A stretch of DNA of 64,000 bases, taken from NCBI RefSeq assembly GCF_004924335.1, contig NZ_CP024633.1, forward strand, positions 2,356,001 to 2,420,000, written 5' to 3'. Both the position numbers and the translations under genes were made by a program. Positions 18,057 through 27,050 of the stretch are shown here, one piece after another; the stretch's first letter is position 1; the number at the start of each line of letters is the position of its first letter. Below the pieces are notes generated by a model. That model made no database searches, was not told the origin of the DNA, and saw only the letters and a list, made by a program, of their open reading frames with translations. The DNA is from Mycobacteroides salmoniphilum. Lineage in GTDB: Bacteria > Actinomycetota > Actinomycetes > Mycobacteriales > Mycobacteriaceae.

Positions 18057-18112
18057 GCGGACAGCCTGTCGATCGCCCAAGTCGTGCGCGTTTTCCCAAC
18101 GTTAATGTCCTG

Positions 18113-19522
18113 TTACGCAGGCGCCTCAGCTGGTGTTTTGGGGCGCAACCGTGGGTTGAATTCCAGGCTCAGCAACGCGAATGCGGCCAGCGGCACCGTC
18201 GACATCTGCACGAGCACGTAGCGCCGGTCTCCCAACGCGTGGAATTTGCGCAGGTACCGGTACAACGACTCCAGTGCGATCAGCGGATCGAGCACATGAA
18301 TTGCCGAGTAGCAGATCTCCTGCACCCGAGTCCGATCCTTCTCAGCGAAGATTTCCGGGAATGCCGCGAACGCCAGCGACAGGCGGCGGGCTCCTTCGGT
18401 CTTCGCGGCGGCGATCATGTCGATCGTCAGTCGCTCGTCGATGCCGTTGGGCGCACCGGGGCGCCGCCACGGCACGTCGAGCGAGATATCGGTACCGCCC
18501 CCGGTGGTGGCATAGCGGTGAAATCCTTGCACCACACCACGATTGTCGCGAGCAATGATCAGCCGGATGCCGGGATAGCGGCCGAGTAGCGCACCGTCGA
18601 GGATCATCGAGAACCCGCGCTCGAATCGACCTCCGTGCGAAAGTTCCATCACCTGATGAAGTTCGGTGCGCAGTGCGCCATCGAGACAGCGCTCATCGAC
18701 GATCTCGGTGGTGACCCCCGAGTTGTGCGTGCGCTGCATCCCTTGGCGCAGGTTCCGATACTGGCGCCCCACCATGTCGAAGCCCTGCACGTCGACGACG
18801 ACATCGCGGCCCACCGCGACGGCGTGTAACGGATGGCCCACGGCACGCACGTCACTCCAGAGCGACAGGCGGCGCTCACTGCACCCCAGGACTGCGATGC
18901 GCCAGCCATGCGAGCGACACATGGCCGCGAATTCCCGTACCAGGGAGGGGAACCTGGATTCGTCTCCGATCGGATCTCCCCCGACCACGGCGAAACCGGC
19001 ACGCGTCCGAAACCCGATGGCCGCCGTGTGATCGGTGTTGAAGTAGTAGGACTTGAGCGAGTGCATGGCAAAGGCGGCCAGCGGGTCGTCGCTGGTCCTG
19101 GCCACCAGCGCGCCGATCTGGGCCAACGCTTCGGGCTGTGCCGGCGCGGATGTCGGCCACATCAGGATGAGTCCGGCGGCGATCACCAGCGCATCGCTGG
19201 TGCGCTCGAACTGCAGGACCGCGGCCCCCAGCGCGATCAGCACAGCTGCCCCCGCCCACGCCGCGTGACCGTAGGTAACGGGTCGGCCCAGGAAGATGCC
19301 GCGGGCGATGAACCCGACGCAGAACAGCACGGTGAGAGGCCAGAGAATTTCGTCGAAATCGGGCTGCACCGGGTATCCGGAATGGGCGACCAGCAACACC
19401 AACCATCCCGCGACAAACAGCACCGCAGCGGCGCTTACGAAGCGCGCGCGCCGCGAATCACTGTGCACTGCAATGCGTTCGGCAATGCGCACATGAGTGG
19501 TCACGGCTGACGGTTCGAGCAT
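18113..19522 (-). CDS. DUF2156 membrane protein (MprF/LysX-like lysyltransferase fold)
   Basis: 469 aa from ATG at 19522, preceded by GGAGG at 7-nt spacing; an ATG five codons upstream is less likely. Four hydrophobic segments fill residues ~30-150. The rest is the DUF2156 domain (two tandem GNAT-like folds) with 'YYFNTDHTAAIGFRTRAGFA', 'VVGGDPIGDE', 'GWRIAVLGCSE' and 'NGIDERLTIDMIAAAKTEGA'. In MprF this domain moves an aminoacyl group from tRNA to phosphatidylglycerol. The orthologous position in M. tuberculosis (Rv1619) holds an uncharacterised membrane protein. Substrate unknown. Confidence 0.82.
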   Translation of the reverse strand: MLEPSAVTTHVRIAERIAVHSDSRRARFVSAAAVLFVAGWLVLLVAHSGYPVQPDFDEILWPLTVLFCVGFIARGIFLGRPVTYGHAAWAGAAVLIALGAAVLQFERTSDALVIAAGLILMWPTSAPAQPEALAQIGALVARTSDDPLAAFAMHSLKSYYFNTDHTAAIGFRTRAGFAVVGGDPIGDESRFPSLVREFAAMCRSHGWRIAVLGCSERRLSLWSDVRAVGHPLHAVAVGRDVVVDVQGFDMVGRQYRNLRQGMQRTHNSGVTTEIVDERCLDGALRTELHQVMELSHGGRFERGFSMILDGALLGRYPGIRLIIARDNRGVVQGFHRYATTGGGTDISLDVPWRRPGAPNGIDERLTIDMIAAAKTEGARRLSLAFAAFPEIFAEKDRTRVQEICYSAIHVLDPLIALESLYRYLRKFHALGDRRYVLVQMSTVPLAAFALLSLEFNPRLRPKTPAEAPA

Positions 19523-19573
19523 TCCGCCACCTCCCACAGTCGCCCTGTACCGACCTTAAGGATACTCCCGCGG

Positions 19574-19759
19574 CTACCAGCGGTCGGAGGGATTGCTCTT
19601 CCCGATGGCAAACCAGAGAATGGGGCCGAAGATCGGGAACACGAGCACGATGATGGCCCACGGCAGCTTCTCGCCGTTGGGCTTCACCGGGTCCTTGATG
19701 ATGGAAATGATGGTGACGACAGTGAGAACCAGCACCAGCAGAGAAACAATTCGAATCAT
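19574..19759 (-). CDS. Small PLDc_N-type membrane protein
   Basis: 61 aa from ATG at 19759, overlapping the thioesterase stop (ATGA). Two membrane helices, 'IVSLLVLVLTVVTIISII' and 'LPWAIIVLVFPIFGPILWFA', joined by a short polar loop and ended by 'IGKSNPSDRW'. This is the phospholipase D N-terminal (PLDc_N) membrane motif, which often occurs alone in actinobacteria without the nuclease part. Function of the standalone form is unknown. It is co-translated with tesB. Confidence 0.8.
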   Translation of the reverse strand: MIRIVSLLVLVLTVVTIISIIKDPVKPNGEKLPWAIIVLVFPIFGPILWFAIGKSNPSDRW

Positions 19760-20625
19760 GACCGCCCCGGGAAGTATTTGATAATGCCTTCCTGGATAGT
19801 ACTGGCCAGCAACGCTCCTTCGCGATCGAAATAGCGTCCCGCGCCCATTCCGCGACCTGCCGAGGCAACCGGCGACTCGGTGGCATAGAGCACCCAGTCG
19901 TCGAAGCGCAGCGGACGGTGAAACCACACGCTGTGGTTGATGGTGGCCGCGAATATCCGGTCATAACCCCAGGACAGCCCGTGGGTGGTGATGATGGAAT
20001 CCAGCACCGTGGTGTCCGATGAGTAGACCAGGGCCGCACTGTGGAGCACCGGGTCATCGGGCAGCGGCGAGTGAGTCTTCATCCACACCCGATTATGTTC
20101 CAGCCGTTCAGATTTCGACTTGAGCACCCAGGCGGGGTCGTTGTCGTAACGCCATTCGATGGGTTTGAGGGCGGCCACGAACATCGGCACGGTCTGCTCA
20201 TAACCGACCAAGTGCTCATCAATGCTCGGCAGCGTCTCCGGGTCGGCCACCGCGGGCGGCTTCACCGCATGTTCCAGCCCCGGCGAATCCTTCAGATACG
20301 ACACCAACGCAGAGGACAGCAGGAGGTCCCCCTGGACCGCATCGATGCGGCGATTGGCGAAACTCCGCTCGTCGCGCAACCGCAGCACCCGGAATTCGAT
20401 GTCCTGCGCCGGGTCGCCACCGTTGATGAAATGGGTCGAGACGGCCGCCAGTGAAAGCTTCTCCGACACGGTACGGCCGGAGGCCACCACGGACTGCGCC
20501 ATCAGCTGACCGCCGAAGGTGCGGGGCGGATTCACGGTGGGGTGACCGCCGATGTACAGGTCGGTCTCGGGGTTCTTCAGCTCCAGCAGCGCGAGTAGCT
20601 GTGCGAAATCAGGTGCGTTGCTGAT
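19756..20625 (-). CDS. tesB: Acyl-CoA thioesterase II (probable ATC start)
   Basis: Hydrolyses acyl-CoA to free fatty acid and CoA. It has the double-hotdog TesB pattern: 'NPPRTFGGQLMAQSVVA', 'LSLAAVSTHFINGGDP', 'LRDERSFANRRIDAVQ' and the second-half 'SDTTVLDSIITTHG', 'NHSVWFHRPLRFDDWVLY'. The first conventional start is GTG at 20535, which cuts ~30 residues off. The frame upstream of it encodes 'SNAPDFAQLLALLELKNPET' then 'DLYIGGHPTV', matching the normal TesB N-terminus. There the expected start is ATC (20623-20625), 6 nt after AGAGG, with no ATG, GTG or TTG in frame. The start is an inference; the product is clear. It follows pyk by 14 bp. Confidence 0.85.
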   Translation of the reverse strand: MSNAPDFAQLLALLELKNPETDLYIGGHPTVNPPRTFGGQLMAQSVVASGRTVSEKLSLAAVSTHFINGGDPAQDIEFRVLRLRDERSFANRRIDAVQGDLLLSSALVSYLKDSPGLEHAVKPPAVADPETLPSIDEHLVGYEQTVPMFVAALKPIEWRYDNDPAWVLKSKSERLEHNRVWMKTHSPLPDDPVLHSAALVYSSDTTVLDSIITTHGLSWGYDRIFAATINHSVWFHRPLRFDDWVLYATESPVASAGRGMGAGRYFDREGALLASTIQEGIIKYFPGRS

Positions 20626-20639
20626 GCTGATCCTCTTCT

Positions 20640-22058
20640 CTAGTGGTCGTCCTCGCCGATCCGGTGCACGTGGATCAGATTGGTCGAGCCTACTGTCCCC
20701 GGCGGAGCGCCCGCGACGATCACCACCAGATCCCCTCGCTGGTAGCGCTCCATCGCCAGCAATGCGGTATCCACCTGTTGAATCATGCCGTCGGTGGTAT
20801 CCATCACCGGGACGATGAAGGTCTCAGTTCCCCAGGTCAGTGCCAGCTGGCTACGCACCTCGGGCAGCGGAGTGAACGCCAGCACCGGCAGCGGGGTGTG
20901 TAGTCGAGCAAGCCGCCGCACCGTGTCACCGGACTGTGTGAATGCCACGAGCGCCTTTGCGTTCAGGCGTTCGCCGATATCGCGTGCGGCGTACGAAATG
21001 ACGCCGCGTTTCGTCCGTGGCACGTGGGTCAACGGCGGTGCGCTGACCGAATGGCTCTCGATCGCGGACACGATGCGAGCCATGGTCCGCACCGCCTCCA
21101 TGGGGTACTTGCCGACCGAGGTCTCCCCCGACAGCATCACGGCATCCGCGCCATCGAGGACTGCGTTGGCGACATCCGAGGCCTCGGCACGCGTCGGCCG
21201 CGAGTTCTCGATCATCGACTCGAGCATCTGGGTCGCCACGATGACCGGACGGGCATTCTCGCGCGCAATCTGGATCGCGCGCTTCTGCACAATCGGCACA
21301 TCTTCGAGGGGCAGTTCGACGCCGAGATCGCCCCGGGCGACCATGATCGCGTCGAATGCCAGCACGATGGCCTCAAGGTTGGCGACGCCCTCGGGCTTCT
21401 CCAGTTTGGCGATCACCGGCACGCGACGTCCGACGCGGTCCATGATGGCGTGCACGAGTTCCACATCGCCGGGTGACCGCACAAACGACAGCGCGATGAG
21501 GTCCACCCCGAGGCGCAGCGCGAATTCGAGGTCCGCGATGTCCTTTTCCGACAGGGCGGGCACCGAGACGTTCATACCGGGCAACGACAGACCCTTGTTA
21601 TTGCTGACCGGACCGCCCTCGGTGACCAGGCAGACCACGTCGTTGCCTTCGATGGCCTCGACAGTCAATCCGACCTTGCCGTCATCGACCAGAAGCCTGT
21701 CGCCGACGGCAGCATCGGCAGCCAACTGCTTGTACGTGGTAGAGACCCGATCCGGGGTTCCCACGACGTCCTCGACGGTGATCCTGACCTGCTCGCCTGT
21801 CGCCCAGTGCGCGGACCCGGTGGCGAACCGGCCTAGCCGGATCTTGGGACCCTGCAGGTCGGCGAGGACACCGACCGCTCGCCCGGACTCGTCGGATGCC
21901 TTACGCACCCAGCGGTAGTTCTGCTCATGGTCCGCGTGCTCGCCGTGGCTGAAGTTGAGTCGCGCGACGTCCATCCCGGATTCGACGAGCTCACGCACAA
22001 GCTCAGCGGAACCGGTCGCAGGACCAAGGGTGCAAACAATCTTTCCGCGTCTCGTCAC
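20640..22058 (-). CDS. pyk: Pyruvate kinase
   Basis: 472 aa, standard length. Converts phosphoenolpyruvate and ADP to pyruvate and ATP. Visible motifs: 'RGKIVCTLGPATGS', 'GMDVARLNFSHGEH', 'GPKIRLGRF', metal and phosphate region 'MVARGDLGVELPLEDVPIVQ' and 'VIVATQMLESMIENSRPTRA' followed by 'GADAVMLSGETSVGKYP'. The GTG start at 22058 has no Shine-Dalgarno; a TATGCT -10 box ends 8 nt before it, so the transcript is probably leaderless. The SMR gene upstream ends 87 bp away. Orthologue position matches pykA of M. tuberculosis. Confidence 0.97.
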   Translation of the reverse strand: MTRRGKIVCTLGPATGSAELVRELVESGMDVARLNFSHGEHADHEQNYRWVRKASDESGRAVGVLADLQGPKIRLGRFATGSAHWATGEQVRITVEDVVGTPDRVSTTYKQLAADAAVGDRLLVDDGKVGLTVEAIEGNDVVCLVTEGGPVSNNKGLSLPGMNVSVPALSEKDIADLEFALRLGVDLIALSFVRSPGDVELVHAIMDRVGRRVPVIAKLEKPEGVANLEAIVLAFDAIMVARGDLGVELPLEDVPIVQKRAIQIARENARPVIVATQMLESMIENSRPTRAEASDVANAVLDGADAVMLSGETSVGKYPMEAVRTMARIVSAIESHSVSAPPLTHVPRTKRGVISYAARDIGERLNAKALVAFTQSGDTVRRLARLHTPLPVLAFTPLPEVRSQLALTWGTETFIVPVMDTTDGMIQQVDTALLAMERYQRGDLVVIVAGAPPGTVGSTNLIHVHRIGEDDH

Positions 22059-22145
22059 GACTTTTGAGCATAGTCGTGGTGGTACCTACTCACGAGTCAG
22101 TGCGGGCACGATTCACTCAGCGGTTACCTTGCCCGGTTTACGTTG

Positions 22146-22460
22146 TCAGGAGGCCAATTTCAGACCGATAATGCCGGCGACGATCAATCCGAGACTGAGC
22201 AGCCGCCAGACGTTGGCCGAATCGCCGAACAACACGATGCCCAGGATCGCGGTACCAACAGCGCCAACTCCCACCCAGATCGCATATGCGGTGCCGACTG
22301 GCAGGCTCTTCATCGCGATGCCGAGTAGCGCGATGCTGATGATCATCGATCCGACGGTGCCTACGGTTGGCCACAACCGGGTGAAACCCTCGGTGTATTT
22401 CAGGCCGATGGCCCAGCCCACCTCGAGCAGACCCGCGAGAAGAAGGACCAGCCAAACCAT
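22146..22460 (-). CDS. SMR-family guanidinium exporter (Gdx/SugE type)
   Basis: 104 aa, four membrane helices, the size of small multidrug resistance proteins. '[20 protein letters not shown]' contains the essential membrane glutamate (E13) in the Gdx/SugE context '[15 protein letters not shown]'; the later '[20 protein letters not shown]' is also of the family. Gdx proteins export guanidinium in exchange for protons as antiparallel dimers. The riboswitch-like hairpins just upstream strengthen this over a general QacE-type drug pump. Ribosome site GGAGGT lies 7 nt before the ATG. Confidence 0.92.
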   Translation of the reverse strand: MVWLVLLLAGLLEVGWAIGLKYTEGFTRLWPTVGTVGSMIISIALLGIAMKSLPVGTAYAIWVGVGAVGTAILGIVLFGDSANVWRLLSLGLIVAGIIGLKLAS

Positions 22461-22483
22461 GAGAGATACCTCCGCATTTCGGT

Positions 22484-22523
22484 GAGGCCGTCCCCTGGCG
22501 AAGAATTACCGGGCCGTCCCGGT
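22484..22523 (-). ncRNA. Guanidine-II (mini-ykkC) riboswitch
   Basis: On the minus strand two small hairpins precede the SMR gene. The first (22508-22523) is ACCGGG-ACGG-CCCGGT, a perfect 6-bp stem. The second (22484-22495) is GGGG-ACGG-CCTC, a 4-bp stem with one G·U pair. They are separated by 12 nt. Paired stem-loops with ACGR loops closed by G-C are the signature of guanidine-II riboswitches, which bind one guanidinium per loop and open translation. The Shine-Dalgarno GGAGGT sits 10 nt after the second hairpin. Family and downstream gene agree. Confidence 0.8.
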
Positions 22524-22550
22524 CAAGATCATTGTCTCACAGCCGTCGGG

Positions 22551-22907
22551 CTAGTCCCGAAGCTGGCGACCCGCCTTATCGCTGACCTTGCCGCCGAAGA
22601 TCAAGACCGCGTCGATGATTCCCCAGATAAGGGCTCCGACTCCAAATGTCGCCCAGCCGACTAGCAGCTGGACAACGCCCAAGAGCGTCTGACCCAGGTA
22701 GATCCGGCCGAAGCCCAGGAAACCGACCAGGCCCAACAATTGCAACAGGCCGGCGACCAGCTTCGACTTATCGGAGTATGGCGCTCCGGTGGCCGGGTCC
22801 CGCCCATAGGGGGCGGCGGGATCCACATACGGCGGTGGGTACGGAATGCCAGGCGATGGGGGTACCGGCGGAGGTGTTCCGAAAGGAGGCGGAGTGCTCT
22901 CGGTCAT
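22551..22907 (-). CDS. TM2-domain membrane protein
   Basis: 118 aa. The N-terminal ~45 residues are Pro/Tyr-rich ('GTPPPVPPSPGIPYPPPYVD'), then a TM2 domain: 'SKLVAGLLQLLGLVGFLGFG', 'RIYLGQTLLGVVQLLVGWAT' and 'GVGALIWGIIDAVLIFGGKV', two membrane segments with the usual acidic residue in the second. Its ATG overlaps the lgt stop (ATGA). The equivalent small gene follows lgt in M. tuberculosis. Function unknown. Confidence 0.85.
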   Translation of the reverse strand: MTESTPPPFGTPPPVPPSPGIPYPPPYVDPAAPYGRDPATGAPYSDKSKLVAGLLQLLGLVGFLGFGRIYLGQTLLGVVQLLVGWATFGVGALIWGIIDAVLIFGGKVSDKAGRQLRD

Positions 22908-23935
22908 TTCTCCACAATGCCAGAGTTCTCAACGGATTCGTCGGCCGATTCCTCCGCGGTATCTTCCACCGGGTCTTTCGTGACGTCTTCTTCCGTCGCT
23001 TTCGAGTCTTCCGCGACATCTTCCGCGGCAGACGCCTCGAGAGATTCGTCGCCTGCGGGCTGCGCCGGGGTGCCGCCCAGGGTCGCCGGGTCCTCACGGC
23101 CCTTGGGAGCCAGCAGGATGTAGGCGATCGCGCCGAGGAACACCACCGTCGAGGTGAACGAGTTGACCCGAATACCGCCGAATTGCGTCGCCGGATCCAC
23201 GCGCATCAACTCGACCCAGAAGCGTCCCACGCAGTACGCCGCGACGTACATCGCGAACAGCCGTCCATGACCAATCTTGAAGCGACGGTCGACGAAGATC
23301 AGCAGCGCGAAAACCAGTACGTTCCACAACAATTCGTACAGAAAGGTGGGGTGAACGACTTGGGCGACCTCGCCGGTGGACACACCGTTGAGGTTGAGGA
23401 CGTCAACGCTACCGTCGGCCGAACGACGGTAGAACAGCTCCAGCCCCCACGGCAGCGTGGTGGGGCCACCGGTGAGCTCCTGGTTGAAGTAGTTACCCAA
23501 CCGGCCAATTGCCTGGGCCAGTACGATTCCGGGCGCGATAGCGTCGCCGAACGCGGGCAGGGAAATTCCCCGACGGCGGCAGGCAATCCAGGCACCGACA
23601 CCTCCGAGAGCAACGGCCCCCCAGATGCCGAGACCGCCTTCCCAGACCGCTATCGCCTTGGCCAGTCCCTTACCGTGCGGGCCGAAGTAGGTCTGCCAGT
23701 CGGTCATCACGTGATAGAGCCGTCCACCGACCAGCCCAAAAGGCACCGCCCACAAGGCGATGTCGTAGATGACGCCGCGTTCGCCGCCGCGTTGCTCCCA
23801 ACGACGATCGCCGATGACCAGCGCGACGATGATGCCCGCGATGATGCACAGTGCGTAGGCGCGGATCGGGATTGGTCCCAGATGCCAGACCCCCTGGGGT
23901 GGGCTGGGGATGTATGCCAGATTCACGACTGTCAC
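22904..23935 (-). CDS. lgt: Prolipoprotein diacylglyceryl transferase
   Basis: 343 aa. Transfers diacylglycerol from phosphatidylglycerol to the lipobox cysteine of prolipoproteins at the plasma membrane. Seven hydrophobic segments; family signature 'AIGRLGNYFNQELTGGPTTL' and earlier 'GLVGGRLYHVMTDW'. The last ~60 residues ('ESLEASAAEDVAEDSKATEE' onward) form an acidic, disordered tail that many bacteria lack but mycobacterial Lgt proteins share. ATGA overlaps link it to trpA upstream and to the TM2 gene downstream, so it reads as the end of the trp transcript. Confidence 0.95.
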   Translation of the reverse strand: MTVVNLAYIPSPPQGVWHLGPIPIRAYALCIIAGIIVALVIGDRRWEQRGGERGVIYDIALWAVPFGLVGGRLYHVMTDWQTYFGPHGKGLAKAIAVWEGGLGIWGAVALGGVGAWIACRRRGISLPAFGDAIAPGIVLAQAIGRLGNYFNQELTGGPTTLPWGLELFYRRSADGSVDVLNLNGVSTGEVAQVVHPTFLYELLWNVLVFALLIFVDRRFKIGHGRLFAMYVAAYCVGRFWVELMRVDPATQFGGIRVNSFTSTVVFLGAIAYILLAPKGREDPATLGGTPAQPAGDESLEASAAEDVAEDSKATEEDVTKDPVEDTAEESADESVENSGIVEK

Positions 23936-24762
23936 AGTGTTGTCCTTGTTGTTCCCGAGGTTGTCCTCGAGCTGATGCCCTGCCGCACTCCGCTAGCCAA
24001 CTCTTCAGTCAGGGTACGCACGGCGGTCGCACCGTGTGGGGCGGCCGCCACCAGGGCCGAGCCGACGATGACACCGTCGGCGTACGCGGCGATCTCCGCC
24101 GCTTGCGCGCCCGAGCGCACGCCAAGGCCGACACCCACCGGGATATCGGAGACTTCGCGAACCCTGCTCACCAGGGCGGGAGCGGCGTTCGAGACCGCAT
24201 CACGGGCGCCGGTGACACCCATGGTGGAGGCCGCGTAGACGAATCCCCGGCATGCGCCGATCGTCATCTCCAGCCTCTCCGGCGTGGATGACGGCGCGAC
24301 CAGGAAGATGCGATCGAGGTCATGTGCGTCCGAGGCGGCGATCCAGTCCTGCGCCTCGTCGGGGATCAGATCGGGAGTGATGATGCCGAGGCCCCCCGCC
24401 GCCGCGAGATCACGCGAGAACGCGTCAACTCCGTACCGCAGCACAGGATTCCAGTATGACATGACAACGGCGTGCCCGCCCTCGTCGGTAATGGCACGAA
24501 CCGTGGTGAAGACGTCGGCTACCCGAACTCCGTTCGTGAGCGCGGTTTCCGCGGCAGCCGCGATCATCGGGCCGTCCATCATCGGGTCCGAGTAGGCGAT
24601 CCCGACCTCGATGATGTCGCACCCACCCCGCACCAGCGTGGTCATGAGTTCGATCGAGGTGTCCAGGTCGGGATACCCATTGGGTAGGTACCCGATCAAC
24701 GCGGCACGCCCCTCGGCGCGGCAGTTGTCGAAGACTTCGGTCAGGCGGCCGGGCTGCGTCAT
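23932..24762 (-). CDS. trpA: Tryptophan synthase alpha chain
   Basis: 276 aa. Cleaves indole-3-glycerol phosphate to indole and glyceraldehyde 3-phosphate; indole is channelled to TrpB. The catalytic region '[20 protein letters not shown]' holds the acid/base Glu and Asp (consensus has Pro where this has Ala in 'GIAYSDP'). Later '[11 protein letters not shown]' and '[11 protein letters not shown]' follow the (beta/alpha)8 pattern, with '[12 protein letters not shown]' for phosphate binding. It overlaps trpB and lgt by 4 bp each. Confidence 0.97.
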   Translation of the reverse strand: MTQPGRLTEVFDNCRAEGRAALIGYLPNGYPDLDTSIELMTTLVRGGCDIIEVGIAYSDPMMDGPMIAAAAETALTNGVRVADVFTTVRAITDEGGHAVVMSYWNPVLRYGVDAFSRDLAAAGGLGIITPDLIPDEAQDWIAASDAHDLDRIFLVAPSSTPERLEMTIGACRGFVYAASTMGVTGARDAVSNAAPALVSRVREVSDIPVGVGLGVRSGAQAAEIAAYADGVIVGSALVAAAPHGATAVRTLTEELASGVRQGISSRTTSGTTRTTL

Positions 24763-26135
24763 GGCCTAGTTCCATCCTGGTCGGTGCCGTTCTTGTCCAA
24801 GAGGTCGAACCACTTGGCCGCGGTCTCAACGTCCTTGTCGCCGCGACCCGACAGGTTCACCACGATGAGCGCGCCTTCTCCCAACTCCGCTCCGAGTTTC
24901 AGTGCGCCTGCGACCGCATGCGCGGATTCGATCGCCGGGATGATGCCCTCAGCGCGAGAGAGCAACAGGAAGGCGTCCATGGCCTCGCTGTCGGTGACCG
25001 GGCGGTAGTCGGCACGTCCGGTTTCGCGCAGCCAGGCATGTTCAGGGCCCACCCCGGGGTAATCCAAACCCGCTGAAATCGAATGGGATTCGATGGTTTG
25101 ACCATCTTCATCCTGCAGCAGATAGGAGTAGGAACCTTGGAAGGCGCCCGGTGTACCGCCAGTGAATGTGGCGGCGTGCCTTCCGGTCTCGACACCATCG
25201 CCGGCGGCCTCGTATCCGACCAACCGGACCGCCGGGTCGTCGATGAAGGCATGAAAGAGGCCGATCGCGTTCGAGCCGCCGCCAACGCAGGCCACGACCG
25301 CGTCCGGCAATCTGCCCACCTGATTCAGCACCTGCGCCCGCGCCTCCATACCGATGATGCGCTGGAAATCGCGGACCATCACCGGGAATGGGTGGGGGCC
25401 GGCGGCCGTACCGAAGCAGTAGTACGTGTTATGCGCATTGGTCACCCAGTCACGCATGGCGTCGTTGATGGCGTCCTTGAGGGTTTTCGACCCCGACTCC
25501 ACGGACACCACCGTCGAACCCAACAGCCGCATCCGCGCCACGTTGAGCGCCTGGCGCGCGGTGTCGACGGCACCCATGTAGATCACACATTCGAGACCAA
25601 GAAGCGCACACGCGGTGGCGGTGGCGACGCCGTGCTGCCCCGCACCCGTTTCCGCGATGACACGGTTCTTGCCCATCCTCTTGGCCAGGAGGACTTGACC
25701 GAGAACGTTGTTGATCTTGTGAGAACCGGTGTGGTTCAGGTCTTCTCGCTTGAGCAGGATCCGCGCACCGCCCGCATGGGTGCTGAGGCGCTCGGCCTCG
25801 TACAGCGGGGACGGACGGCCCACGTAATGGGTCTGCAACCGGTCGAGCTCGTCAAGGAAGGAGCGGTCGGATCTGACCTTCTCGTACGCGGCGGTGACTT
25901 CTTCGATGACGGCCATCAGCGCCTCGGCCACATACCGGCCGCCATACGGGCCAAAATGTCCACCGCCATCGGGATCGTGCGCGGTGGTCTCGGCGATCGC
26001 AGCGCTCATCTGCGGTAGGCCGGTGTTCTTCATGGTGGATGAGCCGCTTGCGCGAAGGTCGTCAGACTTGGATGAGCCGCTTGCGCGAAGGTCGTCAGAC
26101 TTGGATGAGCCGCTTGCGCGAAGACCGTCAGACAT
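24759..26135 (-). CDS. trpB: Tryptophan synthase beta chain with repeat-derived N-terminus
   Basis: 458 aa from ATG at 26135. Joins indole and serine to give tryptophan, PLP-dependent: PLP lysine in '[17 protein letters not shown]', phosphate-binding 'GGGSNAIG', plus '[20 protein letters not shown]'. The first ~33 residues are three near-identical 11-residue units ending 'LRASGSS', encoded by a tandem DNA repeat and absent from normal TrpB. Homologues start at what is here Met43 ('[13 protein letters not shown]', ATG at 26009); ATG at 26033 is another option. None has a clear ribosome site. trpC ends 3 bp upstream, so the repeat appears to have been added between trpC and trpB, kept in frame. 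Confidence 0.93.
   Translation of the reverse strand: MSDGLRASGSSKSDDLRASGSSKSDDLRASGSSTMKNTGLPQMSAAIAETTAHDPDGGGHFGPYGGRYVAEALMAVIEEVTAAYEKVRSDRSFLDELDRLQTHYVGRPSPLYEAERLSTHAGGARILLKREDLNHTGSHKINNVLGQVLLAKRMGKNRVIAETGAGQHGVATATACALLGLECVIYMGAVDTARQALNVARMRLLGSTVVSVESGSKTLKDAINDAMRDWVTNAHNTYYCFGTAAGPHPFPVMVRDFQRIIGMEARAQVLNQVGRLPDAVVACVGGGSNAIGLFHAFIDDPAVRLVGYEAAGDGVETGRHAATFTGGTPGAFQGSYSYLLQDEDGQTIESHSISAGLDYPGVGPEHAWLRETGRADYRPVTDSEAMDAFLLLSRAEGIIPAIESAHAVAGALKLGAELGEGALIVVNLSGRGDKDVETAAKWFDLLDKNGTDQDGTRP
26038..26133. repeat. 33-bp tandem repeat, three units, in the trpB start
   Basis: Units at 26038-26070, 26071-26103 and 26104-26133 (last one 30 bp, slightly diverged at its end). Each begins with the core gatgagccgcttgcgcgaag. 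The unit is 11 codons, so copy-number change would not shift the trpB frame. The same 20-bp core occurs once in hisD at 40967-40986. The location at a gene junction, providing a start codon, resembles mycobacterial MIRU-type repeats. Confidence 0.95.
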
Positions 26136-26138
26136 CGA

Positions 26139-26957
26139 CTAGCGTGCCGGTTTGGGGCAGGACGGGTGCGTGCCCGCAGTCACCAAGTCAGCGACGGCGC
26201 CCCGAGGATCGCCACTGGTCACCAACCCCTCACCGACCAGGACGGCGTCGGCACCGGCACCGGCGTAGGCCAGCAGATCGGCGGTCCCGCGAATACCCGA
26301 CTCGGCGATACGGATCACGCCACTGGGCAGTCCGGGTGCGATGCGCGAGAAGCAATCCCGGTCGATCTCAAGAGTTTTCAGATCGCGCGCGTTGACACCG
26401 ATGACCGACGCGCCGGCGGACAGCGCACGATCCGCCTCTTCCTCGGTGTGCACTTCCACCAGCGCGGTCATCCCGAGGGACTCGGTGCGGTCCAGCAGGG
26501 AAACAAGTGTGTTCTGTTCGAGCGCCGCGACGATCAGCAGGATCAGGTCGGCGCCATGGGCGCGCGCCTCGTGGATCTGATACGGACCGACGACAAAGTC
26601 CTTGCGCAGCACCGGAACTGATACGGCGGCGCGTACCGAGTCGAGATCATCGAGGCTTCCATGGAACCGCCGGCCTTCGGTGAGCACGCTGATAATCCGC
26701 GCTCCCCCGTCCTCGTAGGCCTTCGCGAGCTCGGCGGGATCACTGATATCTGCGAGCGCACCACGCGACGGGCTGGCCCGCTTGACCTCCGCGATCACGG
26801 CGATACCCGGCACCCGCAGGGCAGCCATGACATCGAGTGGCTTGGGAGCGGCCTTGGCCGCCGCCTTGACCGTGGCGAGATCGACAACGGCTTCGCGAGC
26901 CGCGACATCAGCGCGCACGCCATCGAGGATCGAATCGAGTACGGTTCCCGAACTCAT
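26139..26957 (-). CDS. trpC: Indole-3-glycerol phosphate synthase
   Basis: 272 aa (beta/alpha)8 enzyme closing CdRP to indole-3-glycerol phosphate. Motifs: '[20 protein letters not shown]' with the catalytic Glu and Lys, '[20 protein letters not shown]', '[15 protein letters not shown]', '[14 protein letters not shown]' and '[13 protein letters not shown]'. No trpF or trpD lies beside it; PriA in the his operon can supply the TrpF step. GAAGGGA 9-10 nt before the ATG may serve as ribosome site. Confidence 0.97.
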   Translation of the reverse strand: MSSGTVLDSILDGVRADVAAREAVVDLATVKAAAKAAPKPLDVMAALRVPGIAVIAEVKRASPSRGALADISDPAELAKAYEDGGARIISVLTEGRRFHGSLDDLDSVRAAVSVPVLRKDFVVGPYQIHEARAHGADLILLIVAALEQNTLVSLLDRTESLGMTALVEVHTEEEADRALSAGASVIGVNARDLKTLEIDRDCFSRIAPGLPSGVIRIAESGIRGTADLLAYAGAGADAVLVGEGLVTSGDPRGAVADLVTAGTHPSCPKPAR

Positions 26958-27050
26958 GACCTCGACGATTCCCTTCTTGCGGCGCCCCCGCGCCTGCGCA
27001 CTCGAACTTCACAGAGGGTAGCCGCTGTGGGGTCACACACGAAAACCGGG

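Noticed and set aside
16573..18221. Long frames on both strands across the permease gene
   Set aside because: Shadows of the NCS1 permease; they lack motifs while the permease frame shows ordered helices.
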